64,000 nucleotides of DNA, taken from Kappaphycus alvarezii (taxonomy: Eukaryota > Rhodophyta > Florideophyceae > Gigartinales > Solieriaceae). The notes beneath the pieces were generated by a model. That model saw nothing but the letters and a program-made list of their open reading frames with translations. It did not search any database and was not told the DNA's origin. Below, piece by piece: positions 43,090 through 55,420 of the stretch. The number at the start of each line of letters is the position of its first letter. The stretch's first letter is position 1. Location of the stretch: NCBI GenBank assembly GCA_002205965.3, contig NADL03000673.1, positions 868,001 to 932,000 of the forward strand, given 5' to 3'. The position numbers and the translations under genes were made by a program.

Positions 43090-43324
43090 TGTTGGGTGTG
43101 AAACTTGGCGCGTGCGCCTTGCAAATACACTTTACAGTATGACTGCAGTACAGTAGTCATAGTTTGAAATACGGAGCGGTTACAGTTGGCGAGCAGTACA
43201 GTAGCTGATTGTCTGAATATTTGAATTATTAACAAATCAGCGGAACTATTCCGACAGCTGGGTTTCTTTTTGCTATTTAAGCTGCGCTACACATTCGGTA
43301 AACTCAACCGCTTTAGTCCCAACA
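43090..43324 (+). repeat. 3' LTR of Copia-2
   Basis: This 235-bp segment follows the pol stop and a purine tract (GGCGAGGAGGAG). It begins TGTTGGG and ends CCCAACA, perfect 7-bp terminal inverted repeats of the TG...CA kind. A TATTTAAG box near 43275 could serve transcription. No second copy was found upstream, so the 5' LTR is lost or outside recognition. Confidence 0.75.
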
Positions 43325-44423
43325 GTGGGGCCACTCATCGGACACACGCCTTGTTCATCGACCAAAACCTATCTCAACCTTCAGTTTGGACGGATCGTCC
43401 TACAGTTAGCATCAGAGCAAGAATACAGAAAAAGTGGTACCTCGTGAGTTTAATTACCAGAAGTACGGAGACCACTCACAGATTGAGCTTTCTCGAATTC
43501 CGAAGCTCGCCGGCGAGCTAAATGCCATCTAAAACTATCTACAAACCGCGCCCACGAACTGCGGTTGGAAGGTTGATGCTGTAAACTATCTCACTGTACG
43601 TCTCGAGCCACGTTGCCAGCACACTGCATGTATTTACCACGTGTCAGGGGTAATGTAAATTCGGTACTATAAGATTTATACTGTAGAGTTCGAGGCGTTA
43701 CTGTAATAATTCGTAGAGTATTATAGAATAGCGGAGTTATACTACAAAGGGCAAGAGTGGCACTTAGGGATATCATACTGTACATGCGGGATCTACAGAA
43801 GAGAAGCTAGTAATTAATTTTCACCTCTTGTCAAAAAATCTCTCAATAAATGTATCCCATAAGAATTGCCATATAATCGGCGAGTAATAAGGCTTCAAAA
43901 ACTTTCACCAGTGGAACAACATAACCCCGAAACCCAGAAATTTGCAAGCTAGATATTGTATTTCAGGTATGGTTGCAACATCTGCGACGAAGAACTCGGT
44001 AGGATTCATGTCTTCATTGATGATTACCATTTAGATCAGCGGAAGTAAACCTTTCTTCAGCCCCATATCCTATCTATAAGTTTCGGATGCAAGTATATCT
44101 AACGTTTCAAGTTTGATAAGAGCATCCAACGGGCTTCAGCAAAACAGTAAAGAAGTATTTTGCTGTCTCTACCATCTCCACCGGGGCGAGAATAGGAGCA
44201 AAATTTTGAACAGGTTCGTATTTCTGAACCAAATCGACCTGATTTAGACCTAAAATACGTACCTGTTCAAAATAACAGTGGCAAAGCACTATCCAGTCCG
44301 AGGCTGTGAATGGCCCAAGAGCTGGTGTTTTGGCGCCAAAGAAGCGAAACACTAAATCTTGAATGAATAGATTGTAGTATTCCACTGTCTTTCCCATCTT
44401 GCACTCTGTGGTGAAGCAACAAA
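43325..44423. other. Intergenic, one unknown minus-strand frame
   Basis: A 96-codon minus-strand frame at 44107-44397 (MGKTVEYYNLFIQDLVFRFF) ends 27 bp from the divergent Harbinger Myb-like gene and has a reasonable composition, but I do not recognise it. The remainder shows nothing. Confidence 0.35.
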
Positions 44424-45278
44424 TTGTTGCAGAAACCGATTATACGCAATGGAATCAAAAAACCTACCACACGAGGACCAAGCTTTTCACCTCAAGAAGA
44501 CACAGCAATTGCAAGAGCGTTTATCAAGACATCAGAAGACCCAATTATTGGAACCGACCGAAAAAAGAAGCTGTTTTATGACGCTATTGCAAAGCTCTAC
44601 AACGAGCATTACAAACCAACAAACCGTGCCCTGCGTTCTGCAGAGTCCTTACGCAATTGTGTTAAACTTTTGGCCACAAAGTGCATTCTGTCTTCTGGTT
44701 GCTTTGCGCGTGTTCAACGGCTCAATCCGTCAGAATATAACGCACAAGATTTGCAGCGAATGGCAACAGCTCTTTACAACGGTATCGAAATGAAGTCGTC
44801 AACAGATGACGTAGGAGAGCATTTCAAATTCATTGGAGCGTCGGAGGTTCTGAGAAAGCATCAAAATTTTGCTTCAGAGACGGAGTCGTCAAACGAACTC
44901 TGTCTGACTACGTTTACTGAGAGCCAAATACTATAGAAAGAGGCTACAGGGAAAGAAGAGCAAGAAAATGACGTCGAAAATGTTAAACAAGTGCGAAGAT
45001 CCGTCGTTATCGAACGCTCACTGGGCCGCAAAGCTGCAAAAGCAGAGTTTATTAAACAGTGTGAAGAGAAGATCAAGGTGGCCAAAGAGGCTTTGAAGCT
45101 GCAATGTAGACGACCAGAAGAGATACGGAGACAGAGCGACATTTACTTGTTCACTGCTCGTGCAGATAGCAGTCCTGAAGCCGCCGAGTTTTTCCGTATT
45201 TCCCGCAAGAGAGTCTTAGACAAACTCAAAGAAGACGAGGCAACTATGGAGAAAGCACGTAAGATATCGAAGAAATAG
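44424..45278 (+). pseudogene. Harbinger Myb/SANT-like DNA-binding protein (one in-frame stop)
   Basis: This protein type binds the transposon ends and brings the transposase to the nucleus. The first part (44424-44936, 170 codons) has RGPSFSPQEDTAIARAFIKT and GTDRKKKLFYDAIAKLYNEH with RALRSAESLRNCVKLL, the trihelix/Myb-like pattern of Harbinger and plant NAM-associated proteins. After a TAG at 44934-44936 the same frame continues as KEEQENDVENVKQVRRSVVI and ERSLGRKAAKAEFIKQCEEK, where LGRKAAK is the C-terminal hallmark. A basic coiled tail ends at 45278. Apart from that stop the gene is intact, so inactivation is recent or a read error. Confidence 0.8.
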
Positions 45279-45559
45279 GTTTCAAATGACAAAACCTCCG
45301 ATGAATCGCAGTTAGATTTCGATACGGTCGGTGACACCCCTGTGGCGGTGGCCGAGAAATAGTGACGGAAAGGGCCTGTTAATAATCTGAAATTGCAAGA
45401 AGTGCGGCAGAATCGTTAAAAGGTCCCATGCGGTCGCGCGGGCACCATAGCTCTCAAGCACACTACGGCCCTCACCGCTCCCTTGTGAGAAAAAATTTTT
45501 TTTTGATCGTGCACGGAGGCACTCGTCTTCTTCTAAGATACTCAAACGAGTTTGTCGTT

Positions 45560-46807
45560 TTACACAGTTCTGTGGAGAGCCCATAAATGACCCATGACGT
45601 CTTTTCGTAGACATGCGTGCTTATATTCGTCCCACAAAAACTCTTGTCCTCTGCACAGGTCAGCAACGGAGCCCGGGACGATCTCTACTTCCATTTCACT
45701 GCCCCAAACATGTGTTCCGAAGTGAAAAACTTCTGCATCGGCGTACGTCTCACTAGTAGCCAATGTCCGTGTTTCCTCCTCGTCCGTTAAAAACTCCTCA
45801 GCCATCATATTATGTTGCTCATGTTTGAGACATACCAAAACCTTGAAGGCCTTTGCAGAATATGCCAACGTCCTTGAAGAACACCAAATCTCTCGCAACA
45901 TCTTTCCTCCGCCCTTCCTGACGAGCCGAAAGAACTTTTTCCTTCTTAGTTACTGGTTCTTGAACTGTGTGAAGAAAGATGGGATACTTGGGATACACTC
46001 CATCACAGAGAAAAAACGGAATATCCTTCTCCGTTCCATTCAAAGTTTACGAAACTTTGGGAGAGAATGAGCCATCTGCGATCTTGTTAAGAAGCGGTGA
46101 ACTCTCCAGAACGTTAAGGTCATTAGCACTCCCTGGGGTCCCAAAAAAGGCGTGCTAAATGTAAAGCTTATCGTCTGCAATAACTTCCAACGTGAGACCA
46201 GATTTCTTTTCCTTACCCTGATACTGTCCTCTCCACCCAGCTGGACAGTTCTTCAATATCCACTTGCAACAATAAACGCTTCAAATCATTCCAGGAAAGC
46301 CCAACCTGGGTTCTACGCAATATTTTCTGCAATTCAATTGCTGTTGGAGCATTAAGGTATTGTTCCTTGAATGTGTCTACAACACCTTCAGAAAAGCGCT
46401 TTAAGCACTCCGATGCTGTTTACTCTGCCATGCCGATGTACTAGTCAACACTGTCTGATGCATTGCCGTAAGCGAGAAGCCGAAAAGCAGCTGCAACCTT
46501 TTCTCCGTTCGAAAACTTACAGTTCCAGTGCAATCTGTCTTGGTTTTGAAATAGGAATATTGTTGTTGCGGTTTGCTGCAAAAATTGTGAAGGACGCGTT
46601 TGGACACGCGAAAGCGTCTCTGAAAGTGACCTTAGTGATAAACGGGTTGATTGCAAAGGTAGTCATGGAGTAAATGGCGATACCCTTGCTCACGATTTCG
46701 GTGAAGATTGGGGCTTCGATTTTCAGCAGACTTTCCATGAGGTTTGTCCTCTTCACTCTCTGAGCTGCTCTATGCGGATTGTAGCAGATCGTCGAGGGCT
46801 TCATCAA
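45560..46807 (-). pseudogene. Harbinger DDE transposase (broken)
   Basis: On the minus strand the N-terminal part reads RVSKRVLHNFCSKPQQQYSY and NGEKVAAAFRLLAYGNASDS (46.6-46.43 kb), as in PIF/Harbinger transposases. Further on come HAFFGTPGSANDLNVL (46.15 kb, catalytic region), DIPFFLCDGVYPKYPIFLHT (46.0 kb, second Asp) and SARQEGRRKDVARDL (45.92 kb, catalytic Glu region). The tail EYKHACLRKDVMGHLWALH ends at 45560. Frameshifts divide it into at least four pieces. Confidence 0.8.
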
Positions 46808-49800
46808 GGTCCTATTTGATCAGCTCATATATGAGATAGTTTGGTATTGTTTTCCGTTGGAGATGGAACCGAGAGGAAGCAAATCAGCAAATCAGCAAAA
46901 AACATAGCCATTTACTGCTTTCCACATTAGCCACATTTTGCTTTCTTGCTACAAGTTCTTTGTTGCCGTTAGAGATGCTCTAAGTTCTTAGAAAACACTT
47001 AGGGGATAATACCTCGGCACTATTTAGTTATTTTCAAGTTTTCTTGCTCCGTTAGGACATTCTCGGTAGTTGCGACCCTTTTTTTGCTCATTACATTCGA
47101 AAATTGTCTTAGGTAAACAGTTTCAAACTTTTTATGATTATTATAGCATCTTTACTACTAAAAAAAGGTATATCATGGGAGTAAGCTTAGAACTTTGAAT
47201 AAATTTAAATAAAACAGAGTTTTTCTGATTTATCGTACCTCTGTTGACGTACCGACAAGAGTTGTCTTCCCCTTCTATATAATCTTTAAATTATAACAAG
47301 ACCCGAAAACCTCGACCCCGCATCGCGGTCCTGTCTCGCTTTTCTATGCGAGAGAAACGCTTCAGTCAGGCATTAGAATCGGGGCCGATGGGCGCAGTGC
47401 CATGCCAGCTTCGCACCAGCCCATTAGCCCAATCGCTGGCCCTGCAGCCAACGAGCATAAAGTATTAGAAATTGTTTAAGAGCCAATCGCAGCACAGTGC
47501 ACGCGTGCACACGGTGCGCATTTGTCCGAAAAAAATAAAGCGCAATTTTTGAAAATTCAGCTGCAATGAGAATTAAGCTTTTCTGCTGCTGATGATGCTG
47601 AATTTTTTCATTGGCTCTCTTTTTCTGGATTTTTAACAGTTTTCCGCAAGTTGTACTCGAAAGGGCTCAAGATGGCGGGAGTTGCGTACCACAATACAGA
47701 ATGTGCAACTTTGGGTAACTTTTCGTACATTTACTGTACACTGTAACCTGCCTAATTTGGCGCGCTACTGCGATTTTGCCTCCTTTTTCAACTTTCCCTT
47801 AATAAAGCCCTCTACTACCGGCCTCTAAAACTAATAATTCATCTAATAATTATTATACGAAAAATTCAGGAGTGCTAATAGAGAGATTATGCTACAAAAA
47901 TATAGACCTTCTGCATTGGTTAGAATGTTAGGGGTACCATTATATTATCTACTGTCATTAAACACGAGTACAAACGATCTTATTAACAAACTTGGATCCC
48001 TCTTGGGTTGAAACATTGAAAAACAGGCTCTCATTGACGATTTTTGAAATTTTTGCTTTTAGTGCATGTGGCAAGCGGGCTGGAAACAAACACTTGCACA
48101 AGTGTTCTCGGCTTTATTTTGATGATCAATTAAATTAAAACCTCATCTTTGCCGATCTGGTCCACTTAGGCCAATAAGAAAAATACATATATTCGTTTCA
48201 GTTGAATCTCCCTTTCAGATATTCATGCGCCTCCACCGCCTCATCTTAAACCAAAAAGTGTTGCATGAATAGATCTCAGAGCCATTTTCAGACCATTTAG
48301 GTGATTTAATATTCGAAGTTGAAGCTATTGAAAGCGAGAATACCGAACATACTGTTTTTCGAATTTTCTATCACTCGCTTGAAAGCTTTTTTAGTGGCGC
48401 TAGCAAAACCTACCCCCTAAGTGAAAGGGGATCGCTATGACTCGAAAAATGAGAGGGGAATCCTATTTTTTCCCTAAGGTGATACCGGCGAGGGCTGCAA
48501 AACTAAATGCGTGGATTAACATTAAGGACTATTTAAGCCCTGTATTTGAGAGCATAAATGTTGAATTTGAAACTGCTTTGGTCGTTGAATTGGCTTTTGA
48601 CATACTTTAAGAGGCACATTTATCTCCCTAAAATATTTGGAAACAGAAACCGCATGCCGGTCATTTGTTGAATAGCGCTGTACTAGGCAGGTCTTCGGGC
48701 TAATATGAATGAACGAGAATGACGTCCTGTACAGTTTGTTTGGACTACTAATGTCCGCGATAAATAATGTCACAAATAGGGGTCGTTTTACTAGAGCATA
48801 TTCTCAAAATATTCGTGGAAAATAAAGGACTGCAACAAAGTAGAATTGGAAGATGGGATTATCTGCGCCCTAAACTGCCAAAAAGAAGTACAGTTAAACC
48901 AATAACCGTAATTGGATTGTCCCAATCTAGTTATGAACATGGAATTTTTACCCCAAAAATTAAATTAGGACTAGAAATTTTCGCACTGAAGTAATTAATT
49001 TAGTTTTGCGCGTATAAGGATTGGGTTAATTCATTTCTGCATGTGCAAAAAACTAATGTGTAGAGAATGTATTCAATTTTACTCAAAATTCAATGAATGG
49101 TCCATCAGGTGGTCGGGTGGTGGCTTTTGCTGTTCAGAAAAGAAGAATAAACAGGCACATTACCACAAAAAATATAGGAAGGTATCGGAATATCCGCCGT
49201 CACTCGTTTACTGTCATTCTACTACTGAAAATATACCAGCAGAAGGATTTGGGTAGAATTGTCGTTCATCAATTAAATTGGCCTAAATTAATTCCGAACC
49301 AAACGAAATTTAGTCACCTCTTCCAACTACGGTGATTGTTGTATAAAATCCAAAAATTAATGATGTGGATACTTCTCCATTTCTGTTGTTTTTATTTTTA
49401 AAACGTTTTTAAAAGCCAGCCATCTACATTTAATTGAGATAAAAAGAAAGCCGGACAAAAACAGGTAGAAGCGCCACATGAAATCAGACCTGCCTATAGT
49501 TAAAGGCAATAGAGCAAATAGAATAATGCAAATTCAAGACTGCAAAGTAACCTAGATATCCTTCGTATTAGCTCAGTTTGCATGGAAATGTTTGCTCCCC
49601 TCGATGCTCTTACGTAGTACTACTTGCGAAGTTTATATTTAAGCCCTGTTTGAGAATGGAATTTCCTATACTTTGGAACTAGTGCGCTGAATAGCAAGTG
49701 CCGTAAAAAGATCAAGAATGGAAATGGAACTAATCGTAATTTTATCGTTAAACCGATCGAAAATTGATAAATAGACCCAAAGGACCTGAACACGTGCAGG

Positions 49801-52800
49801 GATCCTATGAGCATTGAAGTTGTAGCAGTATACTGTGTGTGTATAGTGAAGAAAAAATAGAGCAAGTAACAACGAAGAAGGTGAAGAGATTGTGATAGAA
49901 TGTGTTGGCCCATGCTGAGTGGACGAAGGATAAGTTTGGCATCATTACTACTCCTTGTGGAGTAGTAATTGCATGGGAACAATAGTTCTAGACAAAAAAG
50001 AGACGATTTCCACCTAGAAAGTAATTTTTATGATTCTGTGTGCCATTAATTCAAGTAAGAGAGGAAATTTGTGGATTAGTGAAACCTGCACATTCTCAAC
50101 GCGTATGAAGTAGCCTGATTGATAATTAAATTAGTTGAAATAGTTCATTGAATTTCTATAAAGGTTGGAAGCCTAACTCGAAATGGTGCTCGCGTGAGAC
50201 AATATAGATCGGGTCTAGTCTGTAGATGCTAAAAATAACGCAATTTGTGTTCGGATATCCTAACTGCGATCTTATTTATAAAACTTAATCGCCGAAATAG
50301 TTTAATTTTGTGTGAATGCGTCACTATGTATATCGGTGCCCTATGCCTTGTGGCCCATGGCAGCGAAGTTGCGAAATGACTTTAGTAGTACGTAAGAACC
50401 AAACGAAAAGTTTTTAGTTTTATTATGTTGAAGTTAAGATCCCCAAAATAAAAACATATTCTAATCGTCAGCTAATCACTACCTCGCCCTTTCAAGGAGA
50501 GACATGGGCACTAGTACGGATTAGAATTACATTAAAACCGCTACTCTTGGATGAACTCCGATATGCTTACTCGTGGCTGAATCAACTCAATTATTTTGTA
50601 AGTCGTCATCCAAAACTTATTCAAAAAATATTCATTTGCACTTTTGTAGAAAATAGTTCGAAACTTCTCTCCCATATCTTTTCTAGGGCCTTTTCCGTTT
50701 TTCTGTTGAAAAAACATCGAAGACGAAGCCTTGTGATGAAAGGTTGATAGTTGCAACGATAATTCCACCAAAGAACATGTAACTTGAATCTGCTCTCAGT
50801 TAGCATATTAATGACACTAAAAATACCTGTTCGGTATATATTCAACGAGTTTTGTTCGTTTTCCAAGTAGGTATCAATAGTATTTAAGTAGCGGCAGATA
50901 AATCTACGAGAGTTTAGCGAGTACATAAAGTTTCAGGCAAATAGTTAAATATCGAAAGTAAAAACGGGTTAGGTCGTTACCTGGGCCAAAGAACTTCTTT
51001 CGGTTGCAAAATTATCAGGTCAAAGTTCTGGACGGAGCTGTCCTCATTTCAAGCGATAGGTTTCATTTACATTGGGCTAAAATAACAATATTAATTGTCA
51101 TTTATTGTCAAAAGGATTTCCTAACTGTAAATTACCTTTTTTTACAGTTTAAAGTTCGATTATTAGATGAAGAAAATTTCATAAATATCAGTTCATCGGG
51201 TGGTAGCACAGTAAAATTGTCAAATCCGCTACTCTAACCTGGGTCAGAGGAAGCAAGGGACTAGGAACACATAGACGTTTTACTACACGTAGACTTTTTT
51301 ACTAATCATGGAGTCTCAATACTATTAACTAAATACTAAAAGTATTATGCAGAACTGAGCTATTCAAAGAAGATATATTGAACAAAAACTACTTATCATA
51401 CTCCCCAGAGCCTCTATCTGTCTAAATGAAATGGAATGGACTCTTTTCAATACCCATACCTTCAGTTGAGTCTCAAAAAATATTTTCGGGCCGTTCAGAA
51501 ATCATTATCTCATCTGAATATTCCTCGAAGTCCTAATTAAGTACTCAAATATCGATAAAACTTAGAAATACACCCACATCATTCTCCTTCCGATTCAGTT
51601 ACTACCTCATCTTTATCATTATTTCCTTTTCCATCATATTACACTTCTTGTTTTATTTTTTAAGCTTCTATGACTATCTCTGAACTCCGTGGGGTTAAAA
51701 GGATAAATTCATGAACAGTTTTAAGCTGATAATTATTGGATGAATATTTTTGGCAGCGCTATGCCCTCTTTACCCTTGATCCACAAGCTATATACCTGGT
51801 GTTAAATATGAAGTAATTAAGTTGTTTCTGATGAGAAAAGCGGTTATATATGGAATTTAAGACCATTTTAACATATTTTTAGTTAATCGTAGTATATAAG
51901 TAATTAATGAAAGCTAGTCTGACCCGTACATGTAGTTCTTAAATTCTTGCTTAATATATTCGAGAACGTTGGTGTTTATCTCTACGACTATTGCCAGGTT
52001 TTCACCAATATCAGAAATATGCCATATTTTCCAATATCATAAAAAATCGCATTAGAAATTAAAATAATTAATACAAAAAGAAACTCTGTGCTTCACATTT
52101 TTACTAAATATTTTCTCTTTTTGAGCCTCCATTGGTAAATATGTAGTGCAAACAAGAAATTAAATACTCACGATTCTTTCAAAACGAGTGGCATCGAATA
52201 CTTGAATCATCTTCGTAGCTCACATTAGAAAAGCAGGACTCTTAATTCAATACTTTTACCGGGAAAGGAGATACAAAATTTCCAAGTTCACTCCTTTTAG
52301 GGGAAAACATCCATTTTGACTTCTGCGTAACTTTAACACATAATCGACGGAGACAGTTTTGTAGTGAATCACGGCGAACTATCACTCTGCTGAAATTAGA
52401 TTCCACCGAATCCATGGCAAATGGATTTTTTATGGTCAAATTAAAGCGTTGGCCCACATGTAAATACTATTCACTTTGATTTTACCTTCGCAGAACATTT
52501 TCTATCTCCAGGCTGAAAACGGTGCATTCGCAACCCCATTTTGATATTTTAATTTTCAAGTTCCAAAGAATGTTTGAAAGATATTTCTAGAATTCTCAAA
52601 TACAAATAGCCAATTGAAATAAACCATGCCTGTTTTTGTTCCATTCCGGAAAAACCCGTTACCAAATTATCGGGAGGAAGGTGGCCCTGTATCTAAGGAA
52701 ACAGTTCCAAGGCTTCATGCTGAAATTTTCTAGGAGGAAAACTATGACCATTCTATTCTGTTTCATTTCTATTAAAAGTATAATGGGAACCGAATATATA

Positions 52801-53910
52801 ATGGAGCTGTATTTTATGGTAGCTTTCCGTGAAAAGATCTACTTCATGCGCGCAAACGCTTTTTCCCACAGAGTATTTCATCTCAGTTGGCCTATTTATG
52901 TCAATGATTTAATCTCTATGAATTTTTCAATTCCAGTAACAATGCGCAGTAACGCCGCTTTCTACCTGTATTCTCCTCTACAAAGTTGACTAATTTCCCA
53001 CCTACTGTTCGAGACAAGAGTTAGATTCCCCGAATTTACCATACTCATCAATTTAGAGCCACTTGTCGCAATAATTTGTCTCTGCACCCCGCATCGCTTT
53101 CCCTCTAGCAGAAAAATGCAATATACCTTCTCTAAACCCCAAAAAATCGCTATAGTTAGGAACCTATGAGTATTTTTCCTTCATTGGACACTGGAAATCA
53201 CAGTTTTACAATTTACCGCCCTCTAATATCCCTACCTCAGCTCTTATGCCTTGTTCTACTTCTTCAGTCTAAAAGAGCCATTCCTCACTGAAAAATAAAG
53301 TTCAAACTTCCTCCTGACCTCCGCTTTTTAGCTCAACTTACAACAAACTATCGGTACATTGCTAAATCAAAAAAAGGCAGCTGTACTAAAAAAATATATT
53401 TCCACAAACTCCCGCACTTTTACTCAATCGCATTTTCATCTACAAATAAACCTTCAGATGCTCTAGGTATGCATGTTATTACCGTTGAGACTTGGTTGTA
53501 GTTTAAGAAGTCGCAAAATAATCAATCACAATTTCTTTTCTTAATGCAATTTTAAGGGTGAGCAGTTGATCGAAAATTATTTTTACTATGTTAGGATCTA
53601 ATTGGGGAATCTTTAAACGTACTCAAAAAAATATGTAGACTTTTTAGTGACGCGGAGATAATATGGTCGTCTACACATTGGATTCAAAATTTTTTCTGGC
53701 ATATTTTGGAAGCAAAAAAGGCACAAGGGTACTTTCGATGCTGAAACCTTTTCAGAAGTATTTTTACTAGCCCTATACTTTACTGAACAGTTTTTTCTCG
53801 ATAAATGCACCCTACGATAACTTTAACATTGGGATAATTGCACCAAGTTGTGATCCACCATCCTCGTGCCCCCAAAATTTAAATAATTTTAATGATTGGT
53901 GCAAATATAG
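46808..53910. other. AT-rich gene desert 1
   Basis: About 7.1 kb, clearly more AT-rich than the first 45 kb. No frame exceeds about 120 codons, and none carries a recognised motif, including 48767-48994, 49041-49335, 50541-50926 and 52636-52989. A GC-rich spot lies at 47.3-47.5 kb. I see no tRNA, rRNA or organellar gene. Confidence 0.6.
47320..47520. other. GC-rich spot with palindrome and hairpin inside the desert
   Basis: CTCGCTTTTCTATGCGAG (near 47336) can form a stem-loop. GTGCACGCGTGCAC at 47497-47510 is a perfect 14-bp palindrome. It does not match any rRNA or tRNA that I recognise. Confidence 0.4.
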
Positions 53911-54299
53911 TTAATTGCACCACGATTTGACTTTCAGGACCTTTCGTTCTTGCGCGAATTTTGTGTCAGCAGACAAGATTTGAATTGTTGAAATGAGATG
54001 AAAGCCTTCAGCAGGTCCAATGAGAGTGCTGTCTTTTTTGAAAACGATGCACAACTGAGGGAGAACCGACTGATTCTCCTCAGGTACCTCCTCGCGAATA
54101 GACTTAACATGCGATTGCAATGGTCAAAGGATATGCTGTAGCGCGAGTCATTCTGCCCACCCCCGTACACAGGGCGCTCTGTTCCCTTCAGAGCGAGATT
54201 CCCGATGAGGCCTGCGGTGCCAGTAGGCAGCTGACGCTCGACGAGATGATGGGAACGGGGGGAATTTTTGGGTGGTTTACATTTGAAAGATACGTACTG
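53911..54299. other. Edge of GC-rich island, coding status unclear
   Basis: Minus-strand frames (53911-54120 and 54188-54376) might continue the gene at 54300-55420 after further frameshifts, but I see no conserved motif that proves it. Confidence 0.3.
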
Positions 54300-55420
54300 C
54301 TAAGTTCCGGAGTTATCCAGATTGTGACTTCGTCGCAAATATGAGTTAAAATGTGTGGCAGAACGCCACTCACCATCGCTACTTACTGAACCACCGCCTT
54401 GGCAAGGTCCAGCTTCCTCTACTTGGTCAACTGCGTCATCGACTCCGTCACCGTCTTCAGAGTTGAAGTCAGAGCAATCCATTCATGTCAAGGGCACCCA
54501 GAGCTGCATAGTTCCGTACGGCTCCGTAAGAGCCAGGACGGTGGCCATCTCCATCCTCGTAATAACCTCACCCGCGCGCGCAGTTGATGTCTTCCCATAG
54601 ACGCCTTCGGGGGTATTTGTGTTAGGAGTGGCTTCTATGGAAGATAGGGGCTGCTCGTCACCAGATGGCGACGGACGTGAGGGGTTCGATACAGACGAAG
54701 GGTTGACCGGGGGGTTGCATCTGTTGGGAGCCGACAGAGCAGAGTCCATACGGCAAAGGTCCAGAAGGGTCGCCAAATACGAGCTCTTACTAACCTCGCC
54801 CGCGCGCGCAGTTGACGTCTGGCCATAGACGTCCTTGGGTATGTGTTTGATAGAGGCGGATTCGAGGGAAGATAGGGGCTGCCATTCACCAAATGGTGTT
54901 GGGCGTGAGGGGTTGGGTAGGTACGGATTGCTGGGATTGGGCTTGCTGGTCTTAGGGACTGTGTGGGCCAGCTATGGGTCTGAGCGCATTCCATCAATGA
55001 TGGTAAACAGAAGGTCCCGTAGGGACCGATTCAACTGACGAGAGACAGCCTTTGACGTTTGGAAATGAGGAAGGAGCCGCGATTAAACCGCTGCCACTAC
55101 AAGTCCGAGCCCATATCCACGCCACACCGTAGCGTCGTGGACATGGAAAAACACTGCAGATCCGACGGGGGGTGTTGGACGTCCGCTTGTAGGTCTTTCA
55201 AGTCGGGACGAGGGCTTCGGAGCTTCCTTTGTACTTCCTCTTCCAGCTCGAAGTATACCATTCTCAGGTAGAAGTACGATTCTCCGGGCGGTTTGAGATT
55301 ATGCGGCAACTGAGACAACATGCGGAGTACCTCCGCGAAGGGCTTTGCGAGATCCAAGCCTGCAATATAATCCGACCACTCGTCGTACTCTTCTCCATCG
55401 TCGTAATCAGAATATTCCAT
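54300..55420 (-). CDS. Unknown acidic, Pro/Ser-rich protein with an internal duplication (frameshifted)
   Basis: The likely start ATG 55420 gives MEYSDYDDGEEYDEWSDYIA, then PFAEVLRMLSQLPHNLKPPG and RMVYFELEEEVQRKL. After a break at 55097 come NRSLRDLLFTIIDGMRSD and then two repeats, NPSRPTPFGEWQPLSSLE...VYGQTSTARAGEV and NPSRPSPSGDEQPLSSIE...VYGKTSTARAGEV. An acidic segment (DFNSEDGDGVDDAVDQVEEA) lies near 54.47 kb. Within the repeats, DNA differences in this frame include synonymous third-position changes (GGG/GGC, ACA/ACG, GGT/GGC), which supports translation of this strand. I do not recognise the family. At least three frame changes or unrecognised introns are needed. It is the only gene candidate between the two deserts. 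Confidence 0.45.
54566..54917 (-). repeat. Direct duplication of about 124 bp within the unknown gene
   Basis: Units 54566-54688 and 54794-54917 share CCCGCGCGCGCAGTTGA, GGAAGATAGGGGCTGC and GCGTGAGGGGTT-like blocks. Unit starts lie 228 bp apart, and weaker similarity extends beyond both. Confidence 0.8.

Larger units (their letters stand above)
44424..46807. mobile_element. PIF/Harbinger DNA transposon with both proteins (ends not defined)
   Basis: A Myb/SANT-like protein gene (+) and a DDE transposase gene (-) face each other, the usual two-gene content of Harbinger elements. Coordinates cover the coding parts only. I could not identify the terminal inverted repeats or the 3-bp target duplication. 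Confidence 0.8.
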
